Assembly: GCF_020733635.1 (NCBI RefSeq)
Contig: NZ_JAJFZL010000001.1
Location: 3,286,001-3,350,000, forward strand
DNA: 64,000 nt
From: Nocardia spumae
Lineage (GTDB): Bacteria > Actinomycetota > Actinomycetes > Mycobacteriales > Mycobacteriaceae
Direction: 5' to 3'
Within the stretch, counting starts at the first letter, position 1. The number at the start of each line of letters is the position of its first letter. The notes under the pieces were generated by a model, which saw nothing but the letters and a program-made list of their open reading frames with translations, was not told where the DNA came from and ran no database searches. Positions 52,846 to 61,628 of the stretch are shown here, piece by piece. The translations under genes were made by a program, and so were the position numbers.

Positions 52846-53631
52846 ATGGACCTGGGGATTGCCGGGCGTACTGCGCTGGTACTGGGCGGGGGTGGGGGTA
52901 TCGGCGGCGCGGTCGCCGAGCGCCTCGCCGCCGAGGGCGCGGCGGTGGTGGTGGCCGATATCGCGGCGGAGGCCGCCACCGTGCGCGCCGAGGCCATCAC
53001 CGCCGCCGGCGGACGTGCGGTGGCGCTGGAGTGGGATATCTCCGATCCGTCGATAGTCGAGGAGCGGGTCGCGTCCGTCGACAGCGAACTCGGTCCGATC
53101 GACATCCTGATCAACAACACCGGTGGCCCGCTGCCGTCACCGATCGGCGGGCAGCCGGCTACCGTCTGGCGGCACAGCTTCGAGTCGATGGTGTTGTCGG
53201 TCATCACGATCACCGACCGGGTGGTGCCGGGTATGCGGGACCGTGGCTGGGGCCGCGTGATCACCAGCACGAGTTCCGGTGTCGTGGCACCTATTCCGAA
53301 TCTCGGCTTGTCGAATACGCTGCGCGCGAGCTTGTTGGGATGGTCGAAGACGCTCGCGCGCGAGGTTGCCCCCGACGGTGTGACGTCCAATGTGATCGTG
53401 CCAGGACGAATCGGTACCGGCCGCACCGACTATCTCGACCGCGCCAAGGCCGAGCGCGACGGCAGGAGTGTCGATCAGGTCCGCGCGGAGAGCGTCGCCT
53501 CCATTCCCGTCGGCCGTTACGGCGAACCGGCCGAGTACGCCGCCGCGGTGGCGTTTCTTGCGAGTGCACGCGCGGCATATATCACCGGGTCGGTCCTCCG
53601 TGTCGACGGCGGCCTGATCGCCAGCATCTGA
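52846..53631 (+). CDS. Divergent short-chain dehydrogenase family protein lacking YxxxK
   Basis: A 261-residue SDR-fold protein. LGGGGGIGGAVAERL replaces TGxxxGxG, NNTGGP stands for NNAG, and at the catalytic position APIPNLGLSNTLRASLL occurs instead of YxxxK. The C-terminal GSVLRVDGGLIASI is normal. A known SDR branch shares this LSN-x-x-R pattern, so it is probably a functional but mechanistically different enzyme. ATG after an ACGGAG site. Confidence 0.8.
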   Translation: MDLGIAGRTALVLGGGGGIGGAVAERLAAEGAAVVVADIAAEAATVRAEAITAAGGRAVALEWDISDPSIVEERVASVDSELGPIDILINNTGGPLPSPIGGQPATVWRHSFESMVLSVITITDRVVPGMRDRGWGRVITSTSSGVVAPIPNLGLSNTLRASLLGWSKTLAREVAPDGVTSNVIVPGRIGTGRTDYLDRAKAERDGRSVDQVRAESVASIPVGRYGEPAEYAAAVAFLASARAAYITGSVLRVDGGLIASI

Positions 53632-53666
53632 GAGACCACCGAACAGAAACGAGAAGGAAATTCCAC

Positions 53667-54602
53667 ATGGCCGTTGTTACCCGGGAAACCTCCGGCGTGT
53701 TCGCCATCGCGCCGACTCCATTCGACGACCGAGGCGATATCGACTATTCGTCTCTGGGCCGCCTGATCGATTTCTACGAGGGGACAGGCGTGACCGGGTT
53801 GACTTTGCTCGGTCAGCTCGGTGAAGCTCCTAAGCTCTCGCACACCGAATCTGTTTCCGTCGTTTCCTACGTTCTCGGCAAGACCACTCTCCCGGTGGTG
53901 GTCGGAGTCTCGGCGCCGGGTTATGCGCCGATGCGCTCGCTCGCGCAGGAAGTCATGGCCGCCGGCGCAGCCGGTGTCATGGTCGCACCGCCCAACACCT
54001 TGCGCGCCGACAGCCAGATCGTGAGCTATTACGAAGGCGCAGCCGCGGCCGTGGGGCAGGAGACTCCGCTGGTGCTGCAGGACTATCCGCTGTCGTTCTC
54101 GGTGGTGATGACGCCTTCGGTCATCGCTCGGATCGCGCGCGATATCCCCAGCTGTGTCATGCTCAAACACGAGGACTGGCCGGGACTCGACAAGATCACC
54201 ACATTGCGACATCTGGAGGCCAACCAGGACATGCCTCGCTTGTCGATCCTGTGCGGCAATGGCGGGCTGTTCCTGGACTTCGAGACCGAGCGGGGCGCCG
54301 ACGGTGCGATGACAGGCTATTGCTTCCCGGAACTGCTCGTCGATGTCGTTACCCGGACCGCGGCCGGGCGTCGTGAGGACAGTCATGATCTGTTCGACGC
54401 TCACCTGCCGCTGCTGCGCTACGAGCAGCAGCCGGGGATCGGTTTGGCGGTGCGCAAGTACGTGATGAAACGTCGTGGGCTACTGGCCAGTGATACGCAG
54501 CGGACGCCCAGCGGCGTACTGTCGGAACACACCCGCTCCGAGGTGGACTACCTGCTCGAACGGCTCGCTCGCCGTGACCCCCGCGTCGTGCTCGTGGGCT
54601 GA
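53667..54602 (+). CDS. DapA-family aldolase/hydratase-aldolase
   Basis: A 311-residue class I aldolase-fold protein. GVTGLTLLGQLGEAPKLS replaces the GTTGE loop, VLQDYPLS holds the catalytic tyrosine, and SCVMLKHEDWPG the Schiff-base lysine. True dihydrodipicolinate synthases lie in lysine operons. In a catabolic setting this family gives pyruvate-releasing aldolases or hydratase-aldolases (NahE/PhdJ-like). AGAAGGAAA precedes the ATG. It is followed by a LysR gene. Confidence 0.82.
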   Translation: MAVVTRETSGVFAIAPTPFDDRGDIDYSSLGRLIDFYEGTGVTGLTLLGQLGEAPKLSHTESVSVVSYVLGKTTLPVVVGVSAPGYAPMRSLAQEVMAAGAAGVMVAPPNTLRADSQIVSYYEGAAAAVGQETPLVLQDYPLSFSVVMTPSVIARIARDIPSCVMLKHEDWPGLDKITTLRHLEANQDMPRLSILCGNGGLFLDFETERGADGAMTGYCFPELLVDVVTRTAAGRREDSHDLFDAHLPLLRYEQQPGIGLAVRKYVMKRRGLLASDTQRTPSGVLSEHTRSEVDYLLERLARRDPRVVLVG

Positions 54603-54700
54603 TCGTGTCGAGCCGGCGCGCTCGTGCGGGTACCGGCGGCCAACCACGCGACCTACACCGCTACGACCGGTCCCCGGGGGGAGAGGAGATACCACCGGCG

Positions 54701-55606
54701 ATGCAATTGCGACAACTGGAGTATTTCGTCTTGATCTGGGACACAGGCTCTTTCAGCGCGGCCGCGACACGGTTGTATGTGTCACAGCCGTCACTGTCGC
54801 AGCAGATTCGGGCTCTCGAGAAGGAGTTGGGTTCACCCCTGCTCGAACGCGGACACCACGGCCTGTCACTGACCCCCGCGGGTCGGGCTCTGCTGCCGAT
54901 CGCGCGTCGAATTCTCCACGCGGTCCAAGACGCCTCCGACGCTGTTCGGCACGTGGTCGACGGAAGCAACGGTGATGTACACGTGCTCACCGTCCGGTCG
55001 GTGGCCGCGGGAGTTTTGCCGCCCAGTGCCGCGCGTTGGCATGCGATGTATCCCGACACGGTGCTGCGTTTACATGACTTCTCCCACCGTCGCGATCTCG
55101 AAGCCGCCACACGCGCCGGTCGAGGCGACCTGTCGGTAGGGCCGCGCCCGGTCGGCTGGGACGGACCAGTGGTGCCGCTCGGCTATGAGGAGATGGTGCT
55201 CGTCGGCGCGGAGGAGCACGAGCCCGGCACCGTCGCCGACCCGACGGAGCTCGCCGCCGCGGACTGGGTTCTCTACGAGCCCGAACAGGGAATGAGCGAG
55301 GTGGCCGACTGGCTGGCGGCCACGATCGGCTTCGCTCCGCGCGTGGTCGCTCGTACCGGCCAGGTCGCCGCCGGGTTGTCCTTCGCCGTCGAGGGATTGG
55401 GCGTCACCTTGGCGCCGGCGAACGCGGTACCAGGCGGCTGGACACGTCACACCCGCCGGATCGGCTCGGGAGTTTTCCGCGAGATCGTCGCCTACAGCCG
55501 CCAGGCTCCTCCGCAGTTGGCGGACCGCTACCGCGGACTGCTGGCCGGTATAGAACTCCCGCTTCTGGACGCATCATCACTTCCTGCAGGGGCGTTGCGC
55601 TGCTGA
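54701..55606 (+). CDS. LysR-family transcriptional regulator
   Basis: A 301-residue LysR protein: MQLRQLEYFVLIWDTGSFSAAATRLYVSQP then SLSQQIRALEKELG is the winged helix, followed by the substrate-binding domain (about 90-290). It is transcribed with the SDR and aldolase genes and may control them through the palindromic region near 52723. GAGAGGAG ribosome site upstream. Confidence 0.9.
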   Translation: MQLRQLEYFVLIWDTGSFSAAATRLYVSQPSLSQQIRALEKELGSPLLERGHHGLSLTPAGRALLPIARRILHAVQDASDAVRHVVDGSNGDVHVLTVRSVAAGVLPPSAARWHAMYPDTVLRLHDFSHRRDLEAATRAGRGDLSVGPRPVGWDGPVVPLGYEEMVLVGAEEHEPGTVADPTELAAADWVLYEPEQGMSEVADWLAATIGFAPRVVARTGQVAAGLSFAVEGLGVTLAPANAVPGGWTRHTRRIGSGVFREIVAYSRQAPPQLADRYRGLLAGIELPLLDASSLPAGALRC

Positions 55607-55657
55607 CGACGGCCGAAACTCGAGGGCGCTTCGAGCAATGCACCGGGAGGCTCAGGC

Positions 55658-56794
55658 TCAGACAACCAGCGACGCAGCCATCGTGCGGAGTTTGGTGACC
55701 GGCTTACGGATGCCGTAGGCGACGAGCGTGGCGCCTTCGCCGGTGCGGTTCCAGGTGAGGAGCGCGGACCCCGCGGTCGGGTCACCGTCGATGTGGCTAG
55801 GTGTGCCGATCAACGGCAGGGACCCGACGACTTTGATGCTCATTCCGAGGATCTCTGTCCAGAAGTAGTCATCGCTCGGTGCCGATGTCGGTGTGTGGCC
55901 GAGCGCTGACGCGGCAGCGACCCGTCCCTGCGCGACGGCATTGGACCAGAACGCGGACCGACGGTTGGTGTTCCGCAGGTAGGACACGTCTCCCGCGGCG
56001 TAGACATCCGGAAAGGCTGTGGCACAGGCGTGATCGATGCCGATACCGATGTGATCGGCCAAGCCGGTGCCTTGTAGCCAGGCAGTGTTGGGCGCTTCTC
56101 CGACGCAACTCACCACGAGGTCCGCCGGCAATTCGGTACCGTCGGGCAGGGCTATACCACGTACCGGATTTCCGGAAAGGGAAACGAAGCCCGGCGTTCG
56201 AATGAGCCGAACACCGTGTCGCTGAGCGCGTTCGGCGATCAGCTCCGACAGATACGGCCCGAGGACTCGTTCGAGTGGGCGGTCGACGTCGACTACGGTC
56301 ACCGGGATATCTCGGGCGACGCACGCGCTGGCCACCTCCATGCCGAGGAATCCCGCACCGATGATGATCGCTGAAGTGGCGGTGTCGAGCCGCGTCCGCA
56401 GGGCTCGTGCATCCTCGAGCGTCCGCAGGACGAGTTCACCGTCCTGGTCCGGCCGGGCGAGTCGCCGTGCTTGCGCGCCGGTCGCGATGACCAGCGCGTC
56501 GTAGCCCACGATGTGTCCGCCGGCGGTGGTGATTCGCTTCCGATCGAGTTTCGCGCCGACGGCTGCCGAACGTAGCTCCTCGACGTCGAGGCCGTCCAGG
56601 TCGTAGCCGAGGGTGGTGTCAGCGGAGTCGTCTTTGAGGACGGTCTTCGACAGCGGTGGCCGGGAGTAGGCGCCGTGTGGATCGGCTCCGATGAGAGTGA
56701 TCCGGCCATCGTGTCCCAGGGTCCGCAGTTCACGTGCGGCGGTCACTCCCGCGATCGAATCGCCGACGATGACGACTGTGGCGGATTGGCTCAT
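55658..56794 (-). CDS. Ferredoxin reductase (FAD/NAD(P)H) of the P450 system
   Basis: A 378-residue reductase passing electrons from NAD(P)H to the adjacent ferredoxin. VVIVGDSIAGVTAARELR binds FAD, IIIGAGFLGMEVASACV binds NAD(P)H, and FPDVYAAGDVSYLR is the FAD-closing motif. The C-terminal domain (about 305-378) is the typical reductase_C. ATG overlaps the ferredoxin stop by four bases. Confidence 0.9.
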   Translation of the reverse strand: MSQSATVVIVGDSIAGVTAARELRTLGHDGRITLIGADPHGAYSRPPLSKTVLKDDSADTTLGYDLDGLDVEELRSAAVGAKLDRKRITTAGGHIVGYDALVIATGAQARRLARPDQDGELVLRTLEDARALRTRLDTATSAIIIGAGFLGMEVASACVARDIPVTVVDVDRPLERVLGPYLSELIAERAQRHGVRLIRTPGFVSLSGNPVRGIALPDGTELPADLVVSCVGEAPNTAWLQGTGLADHIGIGIDHACATAFPDVYAAGDVSYLRNTNRRSAFWSNAVAQGRVAAASALGHTPTSAPSDDYFWTEILGMSIKVVGSLPLIGTPSHIDGDPTAGSALLTWNRTGEGATLVAYGIRKPVTKLRTMAASLVV

Positions 56795-56988
56795 CGCTGC
56801 TCTCGCAGAGCGGCGACCGGGCAGGAATTGATGGCGGCCCGCGCCCGGGCGATCTGTCCATCGGGTACATCTGTTCCGTCGAAGTGATAGATCAATTCAC
56901 CCTCGTCGTCGAGATCGAATACGGCAGGTGCCTGTTCGGCGCATAGCCCGTGACCTTCGCAGCGGTGGTAGTCAACGGTGATCTTCAT
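56791..56988 (-). CDS. [3Fe-4S]-type ferredoxin
   Basis: A 65-residue ferredoxin: CEGHGLC near the N-terminus (Cys10, His13, Cys16) and CPVAAL at the C-terminus. A histidine or other residue in place of the fourth cysteine is the mark of actinobacterial P450 redox partners, which usually hold 3Fe-4S clusters. It lies 15 bp after the P450 stop. Confidence 0.9.
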   Translation of the reverse strand: MKITVDYHRCEGHGLCAEQAPAVFDLDDEGELIYHFDGTDVPDGQIARARAAINSCPVAALREQR

Positions 56989-57003
56989 CGGGGAACCTTT
57001 CTG

Positions 57004-58188
57004 TCAGGCGGGGATCAGTTGCAGGGGCAGGCGATTGAAGCGGTGGATGATGTTGTTCATGGCCCATTCGGTGGGCCCGGTGATCTCGATGCGGTCGACT
57101 CGCTCGACCAAGGCGCGCAGGATGGCCTGGGTTTCCAGGCGGGCCAGACCTTGCCCGGCGCAGCCGTGGGTCCCGTGGCCGAAACCGAGTTGACGCGAGG
57201 CGTCACGACGAATGTCGAAGGTATCCGGGGCATCCCATTCGAGGGGGTCACGGTTGGCGGACCCGTACATCACCACCACCCGGGCGCCGGACGGGAGGCT
57301 GGTGCCGGCGATCTCGGTATCGCGGGTGACCTTGCGGGAGAAGGCCCGAACGGGCGACTCGAGGCGGACAGCCTCGTTGACAGCGTTGGGGATCAGGCCG
57401 GGGTCGGCCTTCAGCAGGTTCCACTGATCCGGGTTGGTGGCGAACAGGTACAGCGAGGCGGAAATGGCACCGATCGTCGTGTCCAGCGACGGCGCCAGGT
57501 AGTCCAGCATCAGCGCTGGGCATTCCGCGTGGGCGAGCTTGCCTTCGTCGGCGGCCTGCAGCACGTCGTGTCCCGCGCCGCCGGGCTTTATATCGCGATC
57601 CCGGGAGATGCACCGGGCGAAATGCATCATTTCCAGCCCGGACGGCGCCGCTCGTACCGACCGCAGATTCAGTGGGCCGAGGGCATTGAACGTGGCTCCG
57701 GCCCAGCGTAGGAGATGTTCGCGGCCGTGGTCGGGCCACCCGATGAGATCGGGCACGACCGACATCGGCAGCGCGGTGGCCAGGTTGACGCCATCGATGC
57801 TCCCGCGTGCGACGGCTTCCGCGACAACCGCGGTGGCTTGTTCGTCAATGGTTTCGCGCATCGACCGCAGCGCTCGTGGGGTCAGCCGGTGGGACAGGAG
57901 AGCGCGGCGCCGCGAATGTTCGTCGCCATCGCTGTTGAGCGTGGTCCCACGGGAGAGGCGATTGGTGATCGGGTTCAGCCCCACTCCCTCGCCGGACACG
58001 AAGGCTTCGTCGTCGAGAAGTACCTTCTTGCACTCGGCGTAGCGGGGCAGTCCGTATGCCCGTTGTTTGGCCAGCCACACCACGGGTCCGAGCTCTCGCA
58101 GACGGGTGTAGTGGGGGTAGGTATCGCGGATCGCAGCCTCGGAGTAGAGGTCCGGCTGATAGACCGGAACGTCAGCACGCTCGAGCAT
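57004..58188 (-). CDS. Cytochrome P450
   Basis: A 394-residue bacterial P450 that inserts one oxygen atom into its substrate. The I-helix region reads LDYLAPSLDTTIGAIS (DT pair present, the usual glycine before it changed). The K-helix ExxR is in NEAVRLESP, and the heme loop FGHGTHGCAGQGLARLE has the ligand cysteine. ATG at 58188 with AGGA six bases upstream; a longer frame is unlikely. It forms a self-contained set with ferredoxin and reductase. About 250 bp separate it from the DoxX gene. Confidence 0.92.
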   Translation of the reverse strand: MLERADVPVYQPDLYSEAAIRDTYPHYTRLRELGPVVWLAKQRAYGLPRYAECKKVLLDDEAFVSGEGVGLNPITNRLSRGTTLNSDGDEHSRRRALLSHRLTPRALRSMRETIDEQATAVVAEAVARGSIDGVNLATALPMSVVPDLIGWPDHGREHLLRWAGATFNALGPLNLRSVRAAPSGLEMMHFARCISRDRDIKPGGAGHDVLQAADEGKLAHAECPALMLDYLAPSLDTTIGAISASLYLFATNPDQWNLLKADPGLIPNAVNEAVRLESPVRAFSRKVTRDTEIAGTSLPSGARVVVMYGSANRDPLEWDAPDTFDIRRDASRQLGFGHGTHGCAGQGLARLETQAILRALVERVDRIEITGPTEWAMNNIIHRFNRLPLQLIPA

Positions 58189-58438
58189 CGAAGTTCCTAT
58201 CGTCGGTCTCGGCGCCATCGTTCGCGGATGGCGGCGGAGTACGAATAACGAAGTGGGGGAGAACATTTCGCAGATCCGCGACTCGTCTACCGGTCTGCGG
58301 GACGATGCCGTCCGGGCGGATCGGCGCGGGCGTCGGCAGGTGGTTTTCGCTCGGTCTCAGAGGAACTGGGAGAGCAGGATCGCGGTGGTGAGTCGGTGGG
58401 GACGGCCCCCACGATGACGACCGGCGCAACGTCGATGT

Positions 58439-58795
58439 TCATCGATCTACGGTCAGGACCAGTGCGACGTAGCCGGCGGCAAGGAAGAATGTCACAATCG
58501 CGGGGGCCGCCGCCGACAGCTTGTCATGCACTCGCAGGTGCGTCGCGATGGCACCGACCATCAGCAGAACCAGACCGATGCCCGCGGCCAATCCCGCCGG
58601 CCACCAGACGGTTCCGATCACCAGCCCAGCAGCAGCGGCAACTTCGAGGGCCCCGATCATTCGGTACGTCGTCACCGTCATACCGACGTGAGCGGCACGG
58701 TCCCGCATGTGCTTCGCAGCGGCGAGTTTCAGGACGCCGAATAGTGTGAATTGCGCGACCAGTAGCACTGTCAGCGTGATTGTCGGGATGCTCAT
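58439..58795 (-). CDS. DoxX-family membrane protein
   Basis: A 118-residue protein with four predicted membrane helices: LTVLLVAQFTLFGVLKLA, IGALEVAAAAGLVIGTVW, LAAGIGLVLLMVGAIATH and APAIVTFFLAAGYVALVLTV. DoxX-like proteins often accompany redox enzymes; the role here is unknown. ATG overlaps the ligase stop by four bases. Confidence 0.8.
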   Translation of the reverse strand: MSIPTITLTVLLVAQFTLFGVLKLAAAKHMRDRAAHVGMTVTTYRMIGALEVAAAAGLVIGTVWWPAGLAAGIGLVLLMVGAIATHLRVHDKLSAAAPAIVTFFLAAGYVALVLTVDR

Positions 58796-60696
58796 GGCCG
58801 ACTCACTGCCTTCCAGGTCAGGGCGAACGAATTCAATGCGGTCGCGACAGCGGCGTTGTCGGTATCGCGATCGATTTCGATGGTCGCGACCACCTCGCCG
58901 TCGGTGATCGCCGCGGTGACGGCGTGTACTCCGTCGATGTGGGCGAGGGCTTCGGCGACCGCGCGTCGCGTCGCGTCGGCACGCAGTCCGAGCTTGTAGG
59001 GCTTTCCGACGTCGGTGACCGGCAATGCGTCGAGCACGAGCACCGCCTTCGGTGCGGCGGCGGGTTCGGGAACCCGCTCACACGCCCACTCGAGCAGCTC
59101 GGATTCGGTGGTGGTGGCACCGGTGCTGAGGACCACGTAGGCGATCGGTACCTCGCCTGAGTGCGGGTCAGGACGGCCGACCGCACTTGCCGCGGTGACG
59201 GTGGGATGCGACAGCAGCGCGTCTTCGATGGTTGCCGGATCGATATTGTGTCCGCCGCGGATGATCAGGTCCTTCGCCCGTCCGTGCAGGTGGATGAACC
59301 CGTCGCTGTCGATATGAGCTAGATCGCCGGTTTCGAGCCAGCCGTTCGCCACGCTGCCGAGACTGTCGAGCACATGTCCGTCTTCGTTGCGGTCGATGAC
59401 ATATCCGGGGAATACCGTCGGACCACTGACGCACAGCACACCGGTGGTTTCCGGGGGCAGGTCCTCGTGGGAGCCGTCGTCGCCTACGCGGACCGCCTTC
59501 ACCTGCTGGTAGGGCATCCGCTGCCCGACCGCGCCGGGACGTGGCCGCTCGGGAAAGCTGCGCGCGGTTGCGCAGGTCGCCTCGGTGAGTCCGTACCCTT
59601 CCACGAGCGTGACTCCGGTATGGCGCTCGAAGTTGTCACGGACTGCCGGTGGGAGTGGCGAGGCACCGACCATCGCGTAGCGAAGAGTGCTGATATCGGC
59701 GTCGAGCGGGCAGTTGGTGAGTACCGCGTACACGGTGGGGACCGCGCTCATGGCGGCAATGCGGTAGTGCGCGACCATCTTCCAGTAGTTGGCGTACAAC
59801 GCGAGATCTCGGTACCCGAGCGGGCCCGCCCACACAACCTGTTGCCCTTTGAACAGCGGCGCGAGCACGGTGACCACCAACGCGTTGACGTGGAAGAGCG
59901 GGAGTGCCGCGAAGACCACGTCGTCGGTGTCGAGTAGCGAGTTGGCGGCGATCATCCAGGCATTGGCGACCTCTCCGCCGTGGGTGTGGGCCGCGAGTTT
60001 GGGTACACCGGTGGTGCCCCCGGTGTGGAACAGGCTCGCCAAATCCTCGGATCGGGGGAGCTCGCCGGAGAAGCTGCTCGAAGGTTCGTCGGAGGCGAGC
60101 GCATCCAGGTATCCGGTGTGTGCCGCCTCGGGCGCGGGCAGCGCCTGGATCGCGTCGGCGTCGGTCGGGCGCAGTACGAGGACGATATCGACAAGACCGT
60201 CGGTCGCCAATGCCGCTGCGGACTCCCAGGTCTCGGGCGAGAGATCAGGTCCGGCCGCGATGAGAACTCGTGCGCCGGAGCGACGCAGAAGTTCCTCGAT
60301 GTGTGTGCCCGAGAGGGCGGCATTGATCGGAGCGGCGATCCCGGCCAGCTGCGCGGCGAGTGTGGCGGGAACGAGTTCCGCGCAGTTGGGTGCCATCAGC
60401 GCGACCGCGTCACTGCGGCCGACACCGAGTCGACGCAGCAGGTTCGCATAGCGATGCACGTCGGCGAGCAGCTCACCGAAGGTGCGCCGGACCGGTTCCT
60501 GCCAGCGGGCGGCTTCGGGCAGCACGGTGAGTGCGACCCGGTCGGGCCACAGGTGTGCGGCGCGAGCGAGCAGAGCGTACGTCGACTGTGGCAGGCCGCG
60601 CTCGGCCAGCGGGATGGATTCGATGGCGCGCAGGTCGCCCGGTTCGGCGTAGCGAGGCCACAATTCCGTGGTGGCTGCTGCATTGTCGGTGATCAC
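58792..60696 (-). CDS. Acyl-CoA synthetase (AMP-forming)
   Basis: A 634-residue ligase. SLFHTGGTTGVPKLAAHTHG is the phosphate loop, LVEGYGLTEATC the adenine motif, LETGDLAHIDSDGFIHLHGR the hinge, DLIIRGGHNIDPATIE follows, and the catalytic lysine is in VGKPYKLGL. Large size and THTHG are typical of ligases for cyclic or aromatic acids. It gives the second CoA-activation step in the window. Four-base overlaps at both ends bind it into the operon 63370-58439. Confidence 0.88.
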   Translation of the reverse strand: MITDNAAATTELWPRYAEPGDLRAIESIPLAERGLPQSTYALLARAAHLWPDRVALTVLPEAARWQEPVRRTFGELLADVHRYANLLRRLGVGRSDAVALMAPNCAELVPATLAAQLAGIAAPINAALSGTHIEELLRRSGARVLIAAGPDLSPETWESAAALATDGLVDIVLVLRPTDADAIQALPAPEAAHTGYLDALASDEPSSSFSGELPRSEDLASLFHTGGTTGVPKLAAHTHGGEVANAWMIAANSLLDTDDVVFAALPLFHVNALVVTVLAPLFKGQQVVWAGPLGYRDLALYANYWKMVAHYRIAAMSAVPTVYAVLTNCPLDADISTLRYAMVGASPLPPAVRDNFERHTGVTLVEGYGLTEATCATARSFPERPRPGAVGQRMPYQQVKAVRVGDDGSHEDLPPETTGVLCVSGPTVFPGYVIDRNEDGHVLDSLGSVANGWLETGDLAHIDSDGFIHLHGRAKDLIIRGGHNIDPATIEDALLSHPTVTAASAVGRPDPHSGEVPIAYVVLSTGATTTESELLEWACERVPEPAAAPKAVLVLDALPVTDVGKPYKLGLRADATRRAVAEALAHIDGVHAVTAAITDGEVVATIEIDRDTDNAAVATALNSFALTWKAVSRP

Positions 60697-61628
60697 TTGT
60701 ACCTCACTGTGGTGCGCTGACGGCCCAGATCGATGGCGTTGTCGTCGGTGGCGACGGCGACTTCGACGACATCACCGTCTTGCAGATACTTGGGATTTTT
60801 CGCTTGGCCTTTGAAGAACAACCGCCACTTCAGCGCCGCCGGAAGGAGCGATCCGAGGAGCTCGACCGGTTTCGGCGGTGCGCTGATCGCGGTCCCGACC
60901 GGGGTTCCGGTGAGGATGAGATCTCCGGCATCGAGGCGTTGAAAGCGAGTGAGCGCCTGGAGTGCTTCGCCGGGCTTGTAGATCATGTCGGCGACCGTCA
61001 TGTCTTGCCTGACCTCACCGTTGACCCACAGTCGCAGTCGAAGTTCGGTGAATCGGGCCAGCTCCTCCGCGTCGACGAGAACGAGCGCAGGCCCCACCGG
61101 GGTGAATGTCGGATACGATTTCGCCTCGTAGAATTGGGTTTTCGGCAACTGGATATCACGTGCGGAGACATCGTTGGTGACTACCAGGCCGGCGACGAAC
61201 TCGGCCGGCTTGCCGGCATCGATGGTGGTGCCTACCGGTACTTCGCGACCGATGACCAAACCGATCTCGACCTCGTAGTCCAGCAACTGCACGTGGGCCG
61301 GCCGCTCGATGTCATCGGTGGGGCCGCTGATGGATCCGGATGCCTTCCGGAAGAAGGTCAGCGGAACAGTAGCCGGATCACCACCGGAATCCTTCACGTG
61401 CGACACGAAATTGGTCATCTGCGCAACGACGCGGCAGGGCGCAGTCACCGGTGAGAGCAGCGAAAGTCTCTCGACGGGAACGAGGTCGGTCGCGCTGCGG
61501 GCCGCTTCGACTGCCGAACGATCGGCGAGTAGCTCCTTGGTGGTCGTGGCGGACGTATCGATACGGGCGGCGCCGGCTGGTGTCTGCACCCACCACGCGT
61601 CGCTGGTGCGGAGCACGGAAATGCTCAT
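60693..61628 (-). CDS. Fumarylacetoacetate hydrolase-family protein
   Basis: A 311-residue FAH-fold hydrolase or decarboxylase. DYEVEIGLVIGREV provides acidic metal ligands, VVTNDVSARDIQLPK and ILTGTPVG line the site. Members cleave C-C bonds in acylpyruvates or handle ring-fission products, which fits a catabolic operon. ATG overlaps the monooxygenase stop. Confidence 0.88.
   Translation of the reverse strand: MSISVLRTSDAWWVQTPAGAARIDTSATTTKELLADRSAVEAARSATDLVPVERLSLLSPVTAPCRVVAQMTNFVSHVKDSGGDPATVPLTFFRKASGSISGPTDDIERPAHVQLLDYEVEIGLVIGREVPVGTTIDAGKPAEFVAGLVVTNDVSARDIQLPKTQFYEAKSYPTFTPVGPALVLVDAEELARFTELRLRLWVNGEVRQDMTVADMIYKPGEALQALTRFQRLDAGDLILTGTPVGTAISAPPKPVELLGSLLPAALKWRLFFKGQAKNPKYLQDGDVVEVAVATDDNAIDLGRQRTTVRYK

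Noticed and set aside
53667..54602. Dihydrodipicolinate synthase for lysine biosynthesis
   Set aside because: The GTTGE loop is altered to GQLGE and the neighbours are catabolic; a catabolic aldolase is more likely.
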